Below are positions 26,656-35,557 of a stretch of DNA of 64,000 bases, piece by piece. A program made the translations under genes and the position numbers. The notes under the pieces were generated by a model. The model made no database searches, had not been told where the DNA came from, and was given only the letters and a program-made list of their open reading frames with translations. How positions within the stretch are numbered: the first letter of the stretch is position 1; each line of letters starts with the position of its first letter. Origin of the DNA: M3007 sp964539805 (GTDB lineage Bacteria > Bacteroidota > Bacteroidia > Chitinophagales > Saprospiraceae); the NCBI GenBank assembly GCA_964539805.1, contig CAZIKN010000016.1, positions 1 through 64,000 of the forward strand, in the 5' to 3' direction.

Positions 26656-29088
26656 CTATTCGCTTTTCAGCGAATGAACCGGGTTGGCCAGCGCTGCTTT
26701 CACGGCTTGCCCACCCACCGTCAGCAATGCAATCAGCACCGCCCCAAGTCCTGCCACGATGAACATCCACCATTGTATATCAATACGATAGGCAAAATCC
26801 GAAAGCCATTTTTGCATAAAATACCAGGCCACTGGCGAGGCGATGATTACGGCGATCAACACCAATTTCAGAAAATCCTTGGCCAACAGACCCGTGATGC
26901 CTGCTACCGACGCCCCCAAAACTTTTCGGATACCAATTTCCTTGGTGCGCCGCTGAGTGGTGAAAGCCGCCAGACCAAACAAACCCAAACAGGCGATGAT
27001 GATAGCCAAAAAGGCAAAGCCCAACACAAGCGCCCCTGCCCTGCGTTCGCTGCGGTAAATCTGGTCAAACTGCTCGTCCATAAATTCATACTGGAAAGGA
27101 AGACCGGGCGCGCTTTTTTCCCAAAGCTGTTTAATATCTGCAATAACAGATGGTAAGTTATTGGTTTTCAGGCGGAAAGAAATACAAGCGGGGTAGTTCC
27201 CCCGATGTAGTACAAGCGGTTCAATCTCATCGCGGAGGCTTTCAAAATGGAAGTCCTCGATAACGCCCACTACGCGCAAGCGGTCAAATTTATTTGCTTC
27301 AACATCCGTAAGCTGAAAAATTTCCTTATCCAAAGGGGCATCAAAACCAAAGGCCCTGGCAGCCTTGCGATTGATAATGACGGAATTGCTGTCGGCGGGC
27401 ATGTTGGGATCAAAATCCCGACCTTCCAAGAGTTTGATTTTCATGGTTTTGAGGTAATCATTATCCACCCACCAAGTGTTGGTTGAGATGCCATTTTCCG
27501 GTGTAAATGGTGTGTTCTTGAACAATACCTGATCACTGTGGTTGCCATTGGTGGGCAGGAAGCCGGAGATGGTTCCGCTTTCCACGGTTGGCAAGGCCAA
27601 TACGTCAGATTTGAATACTTTGGCCTTTTCACCGAGTGTCAGCGCATCTGTGACCACCAGTACCTGCGAGCGCTCGAAGCCCAAGTTTTTGTTTTGGATA
27701 AAATCCATTTGCCGCCAGCTCACTAATGCGCCAACAATGAGCACGAGTGAAGTGGTAAATTGAAACGTAACCAGTCCGTTGCGAAGCCACTTGCCTTTGC
27801 CCTCCGCAGCCACAGCATTTCCAGCCTTCAATACTTTTATCGGCATAAAGCCCGATAACACAAAAGCCGGGTACAGGCCCGCCAGCAAACCAACTAAAAG
27901 GATAAAAAGCAAGGTGGCGACTAACAATTGGGGGGCATCCCAAAAGTCAAAATGGATTTCCTTACCGGAAAAGCGATTAAAAAAGGGCAGGAACACACGA
28001 ACCAAACCCAATGCAATAATTCCTGAAAATGCGCTCAGGAGTATGGATTCCGTCAAAAATTGGCTAATCAATTGTTGCTTGCCCGATCCCATTACCTTCC
28101 TTACCCCTACTTCCCGTGCGCGAAGTGTAGATCGTGCCGTGGAAAGGTTCATGAAATTGACCGCAGCCAGCAAGAGGATAAAAAGTGCCACGATACCGAA
28201 AACCCGCACTGTGGCCGCATCGCCATTGGGGCCAAGATCGCCATTGCGATTGCCCCCGTGCAGGTGCACATCCGCCAGTGGCATCATCCCAAAGCGCACA
28301 CTGGTCCCGTTTTTTTCCATATCCTCCCACTTCTGATTCAGCACTTTTTCGGCCTGCGCTCCGATGTAGCGATAAACAATTTTGGGCCACTCCCCTGCGA
28401 AATGGTCAGATGAAGCATGGTCTTTGAACAGGATATAGGTATTAAAATTAAAACTCAGCCACTCTTCGTTTTTGGCCTCCTCGAGACCAAGCATGGAAAT
28501 GAAAAAATCGGCCTTGATGTGTGAATTTGTTGGAATATCCTGCATAACGCCTGTTATCTTGGCCTGCCAATCGTTGTCAAATTGCAGGGATTCGCCTAAT
28601 GGGCTGCGCCCGGCAAAGTATTTTTGGGCCACATGCGCCGAAATCACAACCGTATTAGGCTCATTTAAGGCCGTAAATGGGTCACCTTCGAGCAGAGGGA
28701 AGCTAAAAACCTCAAAAAGTGAAGGATCTGCGAACAGCACTTTTTTTTCTGAAAATACCTTGTCTGCAAGTCGGACGGAAAGATTGCCCTTGTCCCTAAA
28801 CCTGCAGATGCCCTCAATTTGAGGGTAGTCATTTTTAAGGGCTGCGGCCATGGGTGCCGGCGCACAGGCAATGCTCATGTCCGCGCCGCCAAACACAATG
28901 TCCGCGTGGGTCCTGAATATTCGCTCGTGTTTCGCATGAAAGCGGTCAAAACTCTGCTCGTCGCTTACCCATAGTGCGATGAGCAGACAAGCAGCAATAC
29001 CTGTAGTAAGCCCAAGGACATTGATGGCCGTAAAGCCCAAGTGTTTGCGCAGGTTGCGGAACGCGATTTTGATATAGTTTTGAATCAT
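26656..29088 (-). CDS. MacB/FtsX-type ABC transporter permease
   Basis: 810 residues, starting MIQNYIKIAFRNLRKHLGF, the family's usual N-terminus. Two periplasmic MacB-PCD domains alternate with FtsX blocks: TLRAREVGVRKVMGSGKQQL in the first and RRTKEIGIRKVLGASVAGI in the last. Nearest relative in the window is the 23877-26318 gene: both have LLAKDFxKLVL, IASPVAWYFMQ and LSDFAYRI before the last helices. Transcribed alone from its own sigma-54-like promoter. Substrate unknown. Confidence 0.9.
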   Translation of the reverse strand: MIQNYIKIAFRNLRKHLGFTAINVLGLTTGIAACLLIALWVSDEQSFDRFHAKHERIFRTHADIVFGGADMSIACAPAPMAAALKNDYPQIEGICRFRDKGNLSVRLADKVFSEKKVLFADPSLFEVFSFPLLEGDPFTALNEPNTVVISAHVAQKYFAGRSPLGESLQFDNDWQAKITGVMQDIPTNSHIKADFFISMLGLEEAKNEEWLSFNFNTYILFKDHASSDHFAGEWPKIVYRYIGAQAEKVLNQKWEDMEKNGTSVRFGMMPLADVHLHGGNRNGDLGPNGDAATVRVFGIVALFILLLAAVNFMNLSTARSTLRAREVGVRKVMGSGKQQLISQFLTESILLSAFSGIIALGLVRVFLPFFNRFSGKEIHFDFWDAPQLLVATLLFILLVGLLAGLYPAFVLSGFMPIKVLKAGNAVAAEGKGKWLRNGLVTFQFTTSLVLIVGALVSWRQMDFIQNKNLGFERSQVLVVTDALTLGEKAKVFKSDVLALPTVESGTISGFLPTNGNHSDQVLFKNTPFTPENGISTNTWWVDNDYLKTMKIKLLEGRDFDPNMPADSNSVIINRKAARAFGFDAPLDKEIFQLTDVEANKFDRLRVVGVIEDFHFESLRDEIEPLVLHRGNYPACISFRLKTNNLPSVIADIKQLWEKSAPGLPFQYEFMDEQFDQIYRSERRAGALVLGFAFLAIIIACLGLFGLAAFTTQRRTKEIGIRKVLGASVAGITGLLAKDFLKLVLIAVIIASPVAWYFMQKWLSDFAYRIDIQWWMFIVAGLGAVLIALLTVGGQAVKAALANPVHSLKSE

Positions 29089-29143
29089 AGCCTTTTTGTT
29101 GATCTGAATATTTGTTGGTGCCGGACGCGCCTATAGGGTATTC

Positions 29144-29234
29144 GCCAATTGACAGGCCAAAATTCAACCATTTGATTATCAGCACTTTAAAACAGAGCAA
29201 TTGTTCGATTTCGTACACATTGCGTTCGGGATTG
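29144..29234 (-). promoter_or_regulatory. Sigma-54-like promoter with upstream activator site, permease unit 3
   Basis: Minus-strand TGGCCTGTCAATTGGC (plus 29144-29159), then after 43 nt a block GTTCGATTTCGTACA...GCGTTCGGGA (plus 29203-29234) that is nearly identical to 17663-17695. The palindrome GTTCGA-TT-TCGTAC inside it is a plausible activator binding site. Confidence 0.6.
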
Positions 29235-29277
29235 GACTCAAAAGCACCTTGCGTTTGCCTATAACTCCAACAATCTT

Positions 29278-29368
29278 TGAATTTCTATCAAAAATGCTGG
29301 CCCGATTTTCCACCAGTCGGAAGGATTTTCGGGGTCACGGCGCAGGTGCAACAGCTTTTCGCGCAGGG
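29278..29368 (-). pseudogene. Remnant of the 3' end of the gene at 29993-30955
   Basis: 91 nt aligning without gaps to 30039-30129, preserving the frame of the WWKIGPxFL segment. No start, stop or further homology surrounds it, so it is a dead partial duplicate. It lies in the 29089-29477 gap between the permease promoter and the lipoprotein promoter. Confidence 0.6.
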
Positions 29369-29418
29369 GTGTTAACCTATTTGGAAGCCCAATAGAATTT
29401 TATAGAATATCAGGGATG

Positions 29419-29452
29419 TTGATTATTAATCGTTGTTTATCCTGTATTTTTG
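29419..29452 (+). promoter_or_regulatory. Putative promoter of the lipoprotein gene
   Basis: TTG 29419-29421, a 23-nt gap, then TATTTTTG 29445-29452 (exact TAnnTTTG). The ATG is at 29478. Confidence 0.45.
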
Positions 29453-29477
29453 TTGCTGGATAACAAAAATCGCTTTT

Positions 29478-29987
29478 ATGAAATGCACCATTTATGCCCT
29501 CCTGTATGTGTCATTGACCTTAACAGCCTGTAACCCTGTGGAGCCGCCACTTGATGTGGAAAAAGAAAAAGCCGCCATAAAGGCTGTAATCGCCAAAGAA
29601 ACGGAGTCTTATTATCGTCAGGACTTTGCGGCATGGCAAAGCACCTATATGGATTCACCGCAATTTCGTAAATATGGTTACTGGGAAGGCTACCCCGAAA
29701 AGGTAGTTTCCAGCAATGGCTTTTCTGCCCTTCGCGACGAAAAAAAGAAACAGTTTGACAACAACACTACCCTCTGGCAAGGCTCCACCGAAACGAGAGA
29801 AAATGAAAATTTCCGTATCTCACGCGATATGGCCTGGTATACCTTTGAGCAAAATTCCTACGAAAAAGGTACCCAAAAGTTGTTGGGTCGTTCCTTAGAG
29901 ACCCGCATACTTGAAAAATTGGGTGGTGAGTGGAAAATCGCATATTTGGCGTTTCATTATTATCCGGATAGTACGAGCAGGAAGTAA
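29478..29987 (+). CDS. NTF2/SnoaL-like lipoprotein
   Basis: 169 residues from the ATG at 29478; the longer reading from 29433 overlaps the promoter box. The signal peptide ends in SLTLTAC, a lipobox. The mature part starts VEKEKAAIKAVIAKETESYYRQDFAAWQSTY, the N-terminal helix pattern of DUF4440/SnoaL-like folds, and ends in LGGEWKIAYLAFHYYP, the last strand of that fold. Relatives are small ligand-binding or enzyme-like domains with no predictable substrate. The next gene is convergent, ending 6 nt away. Confidence 0.65.
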   Translation: MKCTIYALLYVSLTLTACNPVEPPLDVEKEKAAIKAVIAKETESYYRQDFAAWQSTYMDSPQFRKYGYWEGYPEKVVSSNGFSALRDEKKKQFDNNTTLWQGSTETRENENFRISRDMAWYTFEQNSYEKGTQKLLGRSLETRILEKLGGEWKIAYLAFHYYPDSTSRK

Positions 29988-29992
29988 ATTTT

Positions 29993-30955
29993 TTAAATTG
30001 TACCGGTTCCCTCCTTATCTCTCTTCTCTACCAAGCCCTGAATATCCATCAAAAATTCGGGCCCGATTTTCCACCAGACGGAAGGGTTTTCGGTATCACG
30101 GCGCAAGTGCAGGAGTTTTTCACGAAGGGCCTGTTTAAAGATGTCTGTCACCTTTTCGGCTGGCACAAATACGATAGGGCGCACGGTGATGGGGCGGCCC
30201 GGATTGCCGGAAACGGCAAGATAATGCCCTGCAAAAATGCCCCAATTGGGAAAATGGAGCAAGGGGGTGGAATATGCTTTGATGTTGGCCGAATGGTTGA
30301 GGCGGGATTGCACCAAATCAATCTCAATAATATCATCTTCACCTTTTCGGGCATGGCCCGTGCTGATGTGCTCCGGATCATTGGCAAAAAGGTGCGAAGC
30401 CTTCACCTTGATCTCGTTGTCCTCGTCTAAGCAGAACTCAAAGCGGGCCTCCCAGAGATCATCCCTCAAAACCGTCCAAAAATAAGCCCTGTAATGGGCA
30501 ATTTCAGGCTTGTTTTTCGCTGCATTTTGTGCGTGCTGCCATTCTATAAAGGTTTGATTTGCAGCGTATTGGCTTAAGCAGCTTAAGAAGTCTGCTTTTA
30601 TGTTGGTGTTTTCTTTGGCCTTGTTGTGGAGGATCCACTCCAATTGCAACCAAATTTTATCCGGCAGGCTTAGTGCTCCGAGGCCGGTATCTTTGGTCAA
30701 CTCGTTGATTTCTTCTACGATAGGATAACGAGGGTTAAATGCCTGGCCAAAGCTGTTGATATCCATACCCTTGCCAATGGCTTTGTAAAGGACACTGCGG
30801 AAGCTGTTGGGATATCTTTCGCACCACCCATCCGTATATGTTTTATCGAAGCCCCAAAACTGGTTTTGCGCAGTGGGCAGCAATGGGCATTCCTCCCGAT
30901 ACTTTTTCAGGGCCTGCAACAATAAGGTGCAATATTCAACAAGGGTAATTTGCAT
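29993..30955 (-). CDS. Protein of unknown function
   Basis: 320 residues, no signal peptide or membrane helix, mixed alpha/beta. Notable stretches are the N-terminal VEYCTLLLQALKKYREECPL, ENQFWGF-like TAQNQFWGFDKTYTD, and a C-terminal block VRPIVFVPAEKVTDIFKQAL then SVWWKIGPEFLMDIQGLVEKR. A 91-nt copy of the last block survives at 29278-29368, so the locus once held another copy. I do not recognise the family. The full fold-back element at 30976 sits directly in its promoter region. Confidence 0.6.
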   Translation of the reverse strand: MQITLVEYCTLLLQALKKYREECPLLPTAQNQFWGFDKTYTDGWCERYPNSFRSVLYKAIGKGMDINSFGQAFNPRYPIVEEINELTKDTGLGALSLPDKIWLQLEWILHNKAKENTNIKADFLSCLSQYAANQTFIEWQHAQNAAKNKPEIAHYRAYFWTVLRDDLWEARFEFCLDEDNEIKVKASHLFANDPEHISTGHARKGEDDIIEIDLVQSRLNHSANIKAYSTPLLHFPNWGIFAGHYLAVSGNPGRPITVRPIVFVPAEKVTDIFKQALREKLLHLRRDTENPSVWWKIGPEFLMDIQGLVEKRDKEGTGTI

Positions 30956-30975
30956 AAATTGGGTCTGTTATGGTT

Positions 30976-31137
30976 AGAGCATGTCTGGGATTTTCTGCTT
31001 GAGTCAAAAACGAGAGATTTTTTCAGCATTTTTATTGTTTTTGAAGGAGTGTAGCGGGGCTACACGACTGAAAAAAGGGTGAAAATGCTGAAAAAAGAGC
31101 CGTTTTGGGCCAAGCAGGAAAATCCCAGACATGCTCT
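30976..31137. repeat. 162-bp fold-back (MITE-like) element, full copy 2
   Basis: Same length and almost the same sequence as 1386-1547, with perfect AGAGCATGTCTGG termini and the same central palindrome. No clear target-site duplication; the flanks are T/A-rich. It occupies about half of the 30956-31306 gap between two divergent genes, the remainder holding the M20 gene promoter. Confidence 0.8.
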
Positions 31138-31246
31138 TAATTGGTTTACGGCAGCAAATAAAAGGCATTAGAACAAAATATGACATCTTTTTATGGACTG
31201 TATGTGGGCTGTGGCTTGGCCTTTTTTCGGCTAATTGCCTGTAATC

Positions 31247-31278
31247 TTGTTCAATTGACTGTAAGGCCTGAATCTTTG
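31247..31278 (+). promoter_or_regulatory. Putative promoter of the M20 peptidase gene
   Basis: TTG 31247-31249, 21 nt, AATCTTTG 31271-31278 (A for T at the first position). The ATG follows at 31307. Confidence 0.35.
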
Positions 31279-31306
31279 GGCGTACATTTACCCAAACAGT
31301 TAAAAT

Positions 31307-32557
31307 ATGCAAAAATCCAATCCTATGCCACAGACGGCATTGCACAAAGAGACCCTAAAAGAGCAGGTTCAGCAATTAGCCCTTGAGGCTTATCCAAAAT
31401 TGGTGGCTATTCGGGAACATCTGCACCGCTACCCCGAATTATCGTTCAAGGAATACGATACCCATGACTATCTGTGCGCGCAACTCACGCGCCTTGGCAT
31501 TGAGCATAGCCCCAATGTGGCCGGCACGGGCATAGTGGCCTATATTCGGGGCAAAAACCCGGGTAAGCGATGCATCGCCCTACGCTCTGACCATGATGCA
31601 TTGCCTATAATTGAAAAAAATGAAGATGCGTATAAAAGTCAAAATGATGGTGTTATGCATGCCTGCGGGCATGATGTACACTCTGCGTCCCACTTGGGCG
31701 CACTAATGATCCTGCAAAGCCTGCGCGATCAGTTTGAGGGTACGGTAAAGTGCATCTTCCAGTTGGGTGAAGAATTGTATCCCTGCGGTGCCAGTTTGAT
31801 GATCCGAGAAGGGGTGCTACAACATCCTGAACCATCCGGCATTATCGGGACTCACGTGATGCCGCGTATGCCGGTGGGCAAGGCTGGTATTCACATCGGG
31901 CCTTACATGAGCTCGGCGGACGAGGTGATCCTAACCATAAAGGGCAAAGGTGGCCATGCGGCTACCCCGCATTTAGTAGTTGACCCAATCGTGATGGCTG
32001 CTCAGGTGATTATGTCCCTACAGACCCTTGTATCCAGAAATGCCAGCCCATTTATGGCAGCAGTATTGTCATTTGGGAAAATAGAAAGTCCCGGCGGGGC
32101 CTACAACGTCATACCGAATGAAGTAAAAATCACGGGCGGTTTGCGCACCTTTGATGACCAATGGAAACAAATCGCGCACGAGCGCATCCGTGCTATTGCG
32201 CAGCATACCGCACAGGCATTGGGTGGTGAGTGCGAGGTCAGCATTTTGTCTGTCACGCCTGTATTACACAACGAGGAAGCCCTTTCCACGCGGGTACGGC
32301 AGGCCATGATTGATTATTTGGGTGAGGACAAAGTGGAAGATTTGCCCCAATGGGCGGCCTCGGAGGATTTTGCCTACTACACACAACATATCCCGGGCTG
32401 CTTTTATCGCCTTGGCATCTGGAACCCCGAAACCGGCAAGGGTGCCTCAGCCCTGCACACGGATACTTTTGATGTTGACCCAACTTGTTTGGCCGTTGGC
32501 AGCGGACTTATGGCCTGGTTGGCCCTACAGGAATTGGACTTTCCATCCGGGCTGTGA
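31307..32557 (+). CDS. M20-family amidohydrolase (N-acyl amino acid/hippurate hydrolase type)
   Basis: 416 residues. Cytoplasmic two-zinc or manganese amidohydrolase fold: IREHLHRYPELSFKEYDT at the start, RSDHDALPI (Asp metal ligand), MHACGHDVHSASHLG (residues ~117-131, metal His/Cys ligands), FQLGEELYPCGASLM (Glu pair), the dimerisation-lid insert GKGGHAATPHLVVDP, and EDFAYYTQHIPGCFYRLG near the end. In the M20D group (IAA-amino acid hydrolase, AmaA, hippuricase) the substrates are N-acyl amino acids; the exact one cannot be told. A second in-frame ATG seven codons in is also possible. Confidence 0.88.
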   Translation: MQKSNPMPQTALHKETLKEQVQQLALEAYPKLVAIREHLHRYPELSFKEYDTHDYLCAQLTRLGIEHSPNVAGTGIVAYIRGKNPGKRCIALRSDHDALPIIEKNEDAYKSQNDGVMHACGHDVHSASHLGALMILQSLRDQFEGTVKCIFQLGEELYPCGASLMIREGVLQHPEPSGIIGTHVMPRMPVGKAGIHIGPYMSSADEVILTIKGKGGHAATPHLVVDPIVMAAQVIMSLQTLVSRNASPFMAAVLSFGKIESPGGAYNVIPNEVKITGGLRTFDDQWKQIAHERIRAIAQHTAQALGGECEVSILSVTPVLHNEEALSTRVRQAMIDYLGEDKVEDLPQWAASEDFAYYTQHIPGCFYRLGIWNPETGKGASALHTDTFDVDPTCLAVGSGLMAWLALQELDFPSGL

Positions 32558-32619
32558 CAGGGCTGTAATTAAGCTTTTACAGCCCTGATAAAGCCCAATC
32601 TTAGCCCGGTTTAGCCTTG

Positions 32620-32648
32620 TTGCGATGTACGGAGCAGGAATATATTTG
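32620..32648 (+). promoter_or_regulatory. Promoter of the EAD-like/TPR gene
   Basis: TTG 32620-32622, 18 nt, TATATTTG 32641-32648 (exact TAnnTTTG). The ATG at 32671 is 22 nt downstream of the box. Confidence 0.5.
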
Positions 32649-32670
32649 CAGTATCAATCTAGTGATTATC

Positions 32671-33306
32671 ATGCAAATACGGAAAAGAATATCTGCACTG
32701 GAAGCCGAACAATTGTTGGCCGAAGGGGAGTTGGCCACGCTGCTTGGGGTCATCGCTCCGGCCTCGCTGGATACCCATGTCCACCATGAGTTCATCGGTT
32801 TACAGGCACGTGTAAGTATGTTGAGCAGGTATTATGCGCAAAATAAGATTACGGACGAGGAGCGGGCCACAAGTCTCACTGATATTAAGTGCGAGTTGGA
32901 AGCGCTATTACCCAAGCTTAAGTTGGAAGAACGGCGGGGTGAAGCAGAACGCGCTATTTGCGCGGGTTTTGATCATTGGGCCAACAATGAGTTTGAAAAA
33001 GCATTGGCCTCCTTTAACCACGCAGGTCACTTATTCCCAAATGATGCAGAAGTGGCTATTAATCAGGGCGTTATCCATGTCAGACAACAAGAGGTAGTGG
33101 AGGCTATGGCCTGTTTTGAGCGTGCCATTGCGAGCCGCCCGGATGATGTTTTGGCCCGCATAAACAAAGGCTCCCTGTGGAGCATGCAGGGTAATGAGGC
33201 GGAAGCCAGAAAGGAGTGGGCCTTTGCTTTATCCATGCTTCCACCAGATGACCCGTACTGCGCTGTTTTAAAGGACTTGCTTGGCAGTGAAGGAATGGGG
33301 GTTTAA
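32671..33306 (+). CDS. TPR protein with N-terminal effector-associated-domain-like (EAD11-like) region
   Basis: 211 residues from the ATG at 32671; the longer reading from 32617 spans the promoter. Residues ~1-82 are helical, with AEQLLAEGELATLLGVIAP then HEFIGLQARVSMLSRYYAQNK and ITDEERATSLTDIKCELEAL. That is the helix pattern I associate with bacterial death-like effector-associated domains of the EAD11 type. Residues ~95-205 hold TPRs (NNEFEKALASFNHAGHLFPND, then QEVVEAMACFERAIASRPDD). EADs are adaptor modules that recruit partners carrying the same EAD, often in conflict or cell-death systems. No effector is visible nearby. The assignment rests on motif resemblance only. Confidence 0.55.
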   Translation: MQIRKRISALEAEQLLAEGELATLLGVIAPASLDTHVHHEFIGLQARVSMLSRYYAQNKITDEERATSLTDIKCELEALLPKLKLEERRGEAERAICAGFDHWANNEFEKALASFNHAGHLFPNDAEVAINQGVIHVRQQEVVEAMACFERAIASRPDDVLARINKGSLWSMQGNEAEARKEWAFALSMLPPDDPYCAVLKDLLGSEGMGV

Positions 33307-33410
33307 TGTGATCATGAAGGGAATGTGACAATGTGATATCCGAGCTTGGCGATGAGCAGCAGGATGCTTACCGAAATACACCATATTTTTTACCTTTTAA
33401 ATTTTTTACC

Positions 33411-34010
33411 ATGAAAAATCGAACCACCTTATTTGCCATCATTTTGACTTTTATCCTCCATTATTCAAGCGCTGAAGCACAATCCGCCTTTTTAGCCAAT
33501 CTGGCCAAAAAAGAACTGGGCATTTTGGTCAAGGAGGGTTTTGAAAACGCATGTAGCTGGTTGTCTGACACTTACGTAAGGAAAGGCCAGCAGGAAGTCA
33601 CACTGTACCTTAGATCGAAAACAGCGGCGCCATTTTTCTCCTCCAAGGGCCATGCCTTTACACACGCCAATGAATTTAGGGCTTATTACATCCCTTTGTA
33701 TCAGGACAATGTGCAGGCACAAACAAGCCATCTGCACCCTAAATTGCGCAATCTTACGGATGAATCCCTGCGTTATGTACAAACCCATCCCTACCTGGAT
33801 GCCCAGTACCCTCTGCGCATGGATGTGTACTTAAGCCAAAAACTACCGGGCCAAACAAAAACCAAATTAAACCCGAAAGAAAAGGGCCTTGACTTGCATT
33901 ACCGTTATGACACGCAAAGCCTGCGCTGGGATAATGTAGGGAAAACATTTGTGATTACCGGGGGCGCTGCTTATGCTGCCCCAAAAGTGAAAAAAGCAGT
34001 GCGAAAATAA
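33411..34010 (+). CDS. Secreted protein of unknown function
   Basis: 199 residues. The signal peptide from the ATG at 33411 ends in AEAQS. The mature chain is basic and has no repeat or known motif; stretches include KKELGILVKEGFENACSWLSD and LNPKEKGLDLHYRYDTQSLRWDNV. Probably periplasmic. It is the last plus-strand gene before the convergent pectin locus. A long hairpin 74 nt after its stop separates the two. Confidence 0.6.
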   Translation: MKNRTTLFAIILTFILHYSSAEAQSAFLANLAKKELGILVKEGFENACSWLSDTYVRKGQQEVTLYLRSKTAAPFFSSKGHAFTHANEFRAYYIPLYQDNVQAQTSHLHPKLRNLTDESLRYVQTHPYLDAQYPLRMDVYLSQKLPGQTKTKLNPKEKGLDLHYRYDTQSLRWDNVGKTFVITGGAAYAAPKVKKAVRK

Positions 34011-34083
34011 AAGACTTGTTGCGGCAGGAGACCATCAGGCCCGAATATTGAAGAGGCTGCCTCATAAGCAAAAGCAAGGCAGA

Positions 34084-34150
34084 ATAAAATTTCGTTTTTT
34101 ACTCATACGATGAGTTCGAGTCATCGTATGAGTAAAAAACGAAATTTTAT
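34084..34150. terminator. Long perfect hairpin between convergent genes
   Basis: 30-bp perfect arms with a 7-nt loop GTTCGAG, followed on the plus strand by TTTTTT. It lies between the stop of the secreted protein gene and the stop of the MFS gene that ends the pectin operon, so it could stop transcription from both sides. Its inner 13 bp of stem match the hairpin at 50660-50728, with one compensated base pair. Confidence 0.65.
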
Positions 34151-34196
34151 TTTTTAACCAGTCTCTGTTTTTGACTTATGATACAAGCCCTGCCAT

Positions 34197-35555
34197 TTAG
34201 TCCAGGGTCACGGCTTTGTATGTAGGCACCAAACTTTTCATCACAAGCCAGGCCAGCAGATAGGCTACGGCACAAAAGGCAAACATGATGGTGTAGCCTG
34301 TTTCAATATGGCCCAAAGCTTTGTAATGATCAAAAAGGTATCCGCCCACTTTGGTAATGAGCACGCCACCGATGCCGCCCGCCATGCCGCCAATGCCGAC
34401 CACACTGGCCACCGTTTTTTTGGGGAACATATCCGAGACCGTCGTAAAAATATTGGCACTCCATGCCTGGTGCGCGGCAGCTCCGAATCCGATCAGGATG
34501 ACAGGCACCCAAAAGGAAAAATGACCAAGTGGCTGCGCCAGCAACACCACGAGCGGGAAGAGCGCAATGGCAAACATCGCTTTCATACGGGCTGCATACA
34601 CCTCATGCCCCTTTTGGATAAAATAAGCAGGCAACCATCCACCGCCAATGCTGCCTATCATAGTTATGGAATACAGCAGTGCCAGAGGCACCATCATGTC
34701 CGTGCTGGCCATTTGGTACTGGTCTTTGAGAAAACCTGGCAGCCAGAACAGGAAAAACCACCAAACCCCATCAGTCAGAAATTTGCCCGCCACAAAGGAC
34801 CAAGTCTGCCTGAATTTGAGCAGTTGGCTCCAACTAACCTTGACCGTTGGGTCGCTCTTGGCTGTTTCCTTATCCATATCCTGGTTGATGTATGCCAGTT
34901 CTTCAGCCCCAAGCCTTGACTGTTTTTCGGGTTTTTCGTAATAGGCTAACCAAAACAAAAGCCAAATAAAGCCAATACCACCGATGATAATAAATGCCAT
35001 GCCCCATCCCCATTGGTGGGCAATCCAGGGCACGGTAAGCGGTGCCAAAACGGCTCCGATATTTGCCCCGGAATTGAAAATGCCTGTGGCAAGGGATCTT
35101 TCTTTTTTGGGAAAATATTCTGCGGTCGCTTTGATGGCTGCCGGGAAATTGCCCGCTTCGCCAATGGCCAAAAACGCCCTTGAAAACATAAAACCCAACA
35201 CTGATGCCGGAACCATGGCGATGCCTGCCCAACCGAGGTATTGTAACAGGAAATTGCCTATGGGCACTGACCAGGCGTGGATCATGGCTCCGAGTGACCA
35301 CAAAACTATGGCCCAAACATAACCCTTTTTGGTGCCCAAGCCATCCACCAAACGACCGGCAAACAGCAGCGCCATTGCATAAGTGAACTGAAAAGCAGCG
35401 GCAATATTGGCATAATCAGTATTGGACCAACCAAACTCTTCCTCTAAGGCGGGTTTTAGCAAGGATAAAACCTGCCGGTCTAAGTAGTTGATGGTTGTGG
35501 CAAAAAATAACAATCCACAGATTGTCCAGCGATATTTACCGATAGTTTGTTGCAT
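34197..35555 (-). CDS. exuT: MFS hexuronate transporter, ExuT-like
   Basis: 452 residues from the ATG at 35555 (MQQTIGKYRWTICGLLFF); the 38-residue longer reading has no helix and overlaps eda. Twelve membrane helices; INYLDRQVLSLLKPALEEEFGW in the first loop is the anion:cation symporter signature of ExuT/GudP/hexuronate carriers. GRLVDGLGTKKGY is the loop 2-3 motif. Expected role: proton-coupled uptake of galacturonate or glucuronate through the inner membrane. Last gene of the pectin locus, 2 nt after the eda stop. The exact substrate is an inference from family and context. Confidence 0.85.
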   Translation of the reverse strand: MQQTIGKYRWTICGLLFFATTINYLDRQVLSLLKPALEEEFGWSNTDYANIAAAFQFTYAMALLFAGRLVDGLGTKKGYVWAIVLWSLGAMIHAWSVPIGNFLLQYLGWAGIAMVPASVLGFMFSRAFLAIGEAGNFPAAIKATAEYFPKKERSLATGIFNSGANIGAVLAPLTVPWIAHQWGWGMAFIIIGGIGFIWLLFWLAYYEKPEKQSRLGAEELAYINQDMDKETAKSDPTVKVSWSQLLKFRQTWSFVAGKFLTDGVWWFFLFWLPGFLKDQYQMASTDMMVPLALLYSITMIGSIGGGWLPAYFIQKGHEVYAARMKAMFAIALFPLVVLLAQPLGHFSFWVPVILIGFGAAAHQAWSANIFTTVSDMFPKKTVASVVGIGGMAGGIGGVLITKVGGYLFDHYKALGHIETGYTIMFAFCAVAYLLAWLVMKSLVPTYKAVTLD

Positions 35556-35557
35556 GT

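Noticed and set aside
34084..34150. Perfect hairpin considered as a mobile-element end
   Set aside because: No second end, no ORF and no target duplication; kept as a hairpin element.
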